Source: Styela clava (lineage: Eukaryota > Chordata > Ascidiacea > Stolidobranchia > Styelidae). Taken from it: a stretch of 64,000 bases of DNA. The stretch's first letter is position 1, and the number at the start of each line of letters is the position of its first letter. The stretch is taken from contig NC_135250.1 in the NCBI RefSeq assembly GCF_964204865.1, forward strand, positions 17,394,001 through 17,458,000. The letters are read 5' to 3'. Below the pieces are notes generated by a model, which saw only the letters and a program-made list of their open reading frames with translations, did no database searches and had not been told where the DNA came from. Position numbers and translations under genes: made by a program. Below, in pieces: positions 62,407-64,000 of the stretch.

Positions 62407-63372
62407 ATGACTAACGGATTAACAATCACCGCCTGCATTGTATGTTTAATCGTATGTGTAACTGCTGATTGCTTCAGAGAAATTGGATGCTCTCGCAAGG
62501 GTAAAGAATTTGAAATAGGAAAAAGATGGCGATCAAGAGAACATCAATGTCATAGCTGCAAGTGCGTGGAAGCCAAGAAATATGTGGTAGGTTCCAATAT
62601 CTTTGAATAGAAAGAACGTACTCTTTTTTTAGACTTTTTTTACATGACACTATATTAATATATATAATTTCTGATTCAAATCCTAAACTTGTTTCATTTT
62701 ATACAGCTGGAATGTCAAGTTGCCATCGAGAAGAAAATTAAAGATTCTGTGAAGAAAAGTAAATTATCGGCGCACTTTGACACTTCGATCCAGTATGCAG
62801 AAGATGAAGATGTTAAAATTACGGAAAAAGAAGCAAAAGACAAAAAATGTCCCCCTACCAAAGCACCGACATATAACTGGGCTACCGGTACTTTCGACCC
62901 CATCACATACAAGACAGTATATTATTACTACAAAAGAAAAGAATCCAGATGTTGCAGCCGGTTAGTATTTTTTCAGACATTATTTCAGCTTGAGAATAAT
63001 AACCACCATAGATACCTAACTAATTATCTACTAACATGCCTACTTTTCAAAAAAGGTGAAATCCCACTGTGCGCCTAAACATTACGAATCCGATTTTAGA
63101 AATATTCCTCGATATTCACAACGAGAATAGTATTTTATGTAGCACATTATAGAGCAAGGTAGCAAGCTATATTGTGTTTCCATTAGTCTCAACAGAGTTA
63201 CAAATAACACGACTAAATTTTAATGAATGTTTGTTTACGTTACAGTTCCGTTCATTTTACCAACATTCATCCTTCGTGTAAAGTTGTCAAGGTCAACAAA
63301 TGCAGATCAAAAGTTGTAAAAAAATCGAATCCAAATGAAAGATGCTTCATGTCGATGTCTTTCAAAGGCTGA
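62407..63372 (+). CDS. Secreted beta-microseminoprotein-like protein, gene G
   Basis: Coding exons are 62407-62586, 62707-62960 and 63246-63372, giving 186 residues. Donors GTAGGT and GTTAGT; acceptors TTATACAG and GTTACAG; phases 0 and 2. The signal peptide precedes D-C-F-R-E-I-G-C. Exon 1 is three codons shorter than in most members, with I-G-K-R-W-R-S and C-H-S-C-K-C. Exon 2 has L-E-C-Q-V-A, K-K-C-P-P, Y-N-W-A-T-G-T-F-D-P and S-R-C-C-S-R. Exon 3 has P-S-C-K-V-V, N-K-C-R-S-K and P-N-E-R-C, but its first codons read S-V-H-F-T-N, so the phenylalanine normally following the C-C-S-R arginine is lost. Twelve cysteines are present. AATAAA at about 63799 is a distant candidate polyadenylation signal. 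Confidence 0.93.
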
Positions 63373-64000
63373 GATGCGTTGAATTTCTATTGGTTAAGCA
63401 AGAACAGACGTTCTTGATACACTGACTATTTCAGCACAGATATCAAATACAATTATCGGGATGACTCTGCTGCAAGAACTAGTCATGAAATTCACGCGTG
63501 TACTATATTTTTTCTCCGATTCTGACGGATGCATTTCTTATTTTTATTCGATCTACTGTAATATTTATATTTTACGTTGGTTTTATTCTGTTTGCGTTTT
63601 AAAGTTCTTCTAGTTAGATTATAATAGATTTTCTAATCGGAAACTGTAATATCCTCACAATCCTAATATGTAAGATATGACATGATACGATGGAAATAAT
63701 GTTCCAATTATTGTTTTTCGTTCTTTTTTCTTTATCGGTTTATCATGCATATATGAAATATTATTCAGATTTGTGTCAACATTTTTTTGAAAAATAACAA
63801 TAAACGTTTAAAAATATACATACAACGATTTTATATTTCTGTTGTTAATACTAAACGGCACCTTAAATTGTCAACAAGGCGACAAGGAAATATTCTTATT
63901 ACTACCAATTTTGAGCTGAAACGTACGTGACCATGCATATCTAACAACAGAATAGGACGCATAAAATTATTTGCAGTAGATAGGTGGGTGTTCGGACTCA
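63373..64000. other. 3' flank of gene G
   Basis: No further gene seen before the end of the window. AT-rich, with an AATAAA near 63799. Confidence 0.45.

Noticed and set aside
1-64000. CRISPR array, bacterial operon or phage interpretation
   Set aside because: No regularly spaced repeats with unique spacers and no compact gene strings. Introns, TATA promoters and hAT elements show an animal genome.

Overview
The window is visibly AT-rich animal genomic DNA. Its genes are split by GT-AG introns of roughly 80-800 bp, have TATA-box promoters and non-coding first exons, and sit among many small DNA-transposon relics. I see no bacterial operons, CRISPR arrays or rRNA. The species cannot be fixed from the sequence. 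A beta-microseminoprotein-type gene family, short introns and low GC would fit an invertebrate deuterostome such as a tunicate, but that is inference.

The main content is one multigene array. Eight complete genes (called A1, A2, B, C, D, E, F and G here) encode secreted proteins of 182-189 residues, all with the same three coding exons and identical intron phases (0, then 2). Exon 1 gives a signal peptide and a D-C-Y-x4-G-C ... G-x-R-W ... C-x2-C-K-C module. Exon 2 gives a central segment with a conserved Y-N-W-x-T-G-T-F-E-P core ending in C-C-S-R. Exon 3 gives a P-S-C-K-V-V ... C-R-S ... N-P-x-E-R-C tail. Ten of the twelve cysteines fall in the order and spacing of beta-microseminoprotein (PSP94/MSMB, MSMP). 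The central segment of about 75 residues, with two further cysteines, is not part of the classical ~94-residue fold. There is also a decayed copy at 33.4-33.9 kb and an exon-3 fragment at 16.5 kb.

Layout: 1-4.5 kb, no gene, small repeats. 4.5-14.2 kb, a 4.85 kb tandem duplication carrying A1 and A2; copy 2 forms the left arm of a palindrome whose right arm runs to 16.56 kb. 16.56-17.62 kb, a foldback element. 19.0-20.8 kb, a hAT transposon relic with a MITE nested inside it. 22.4-23.2 kb gene B (minus) and 26.9-27.7 kb gene C (plus), divergent. 30.4-34.3 kb, a segmental copy of the gene C region with the pseudogene and a 2.0 kb hAT-type insertion. 36.3-37.5 gene D, 40.1-41.3 gene E, 49.7-51.1 gene F, 62.1-63.4 gene G (all plus). 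54.9-57.0 kb, another hAT relic with a broken transposase.

The genes probably do not act in a pathway with one another. They look like a birth-and-death family of secreted cysteine-rich proteins, each with its own TATA promoter, spread by segmental duplication in a transposon-rich region. Vertebrate relatives are secreted proteins of seminal plasma and serum; any such role here is a hypothesis.
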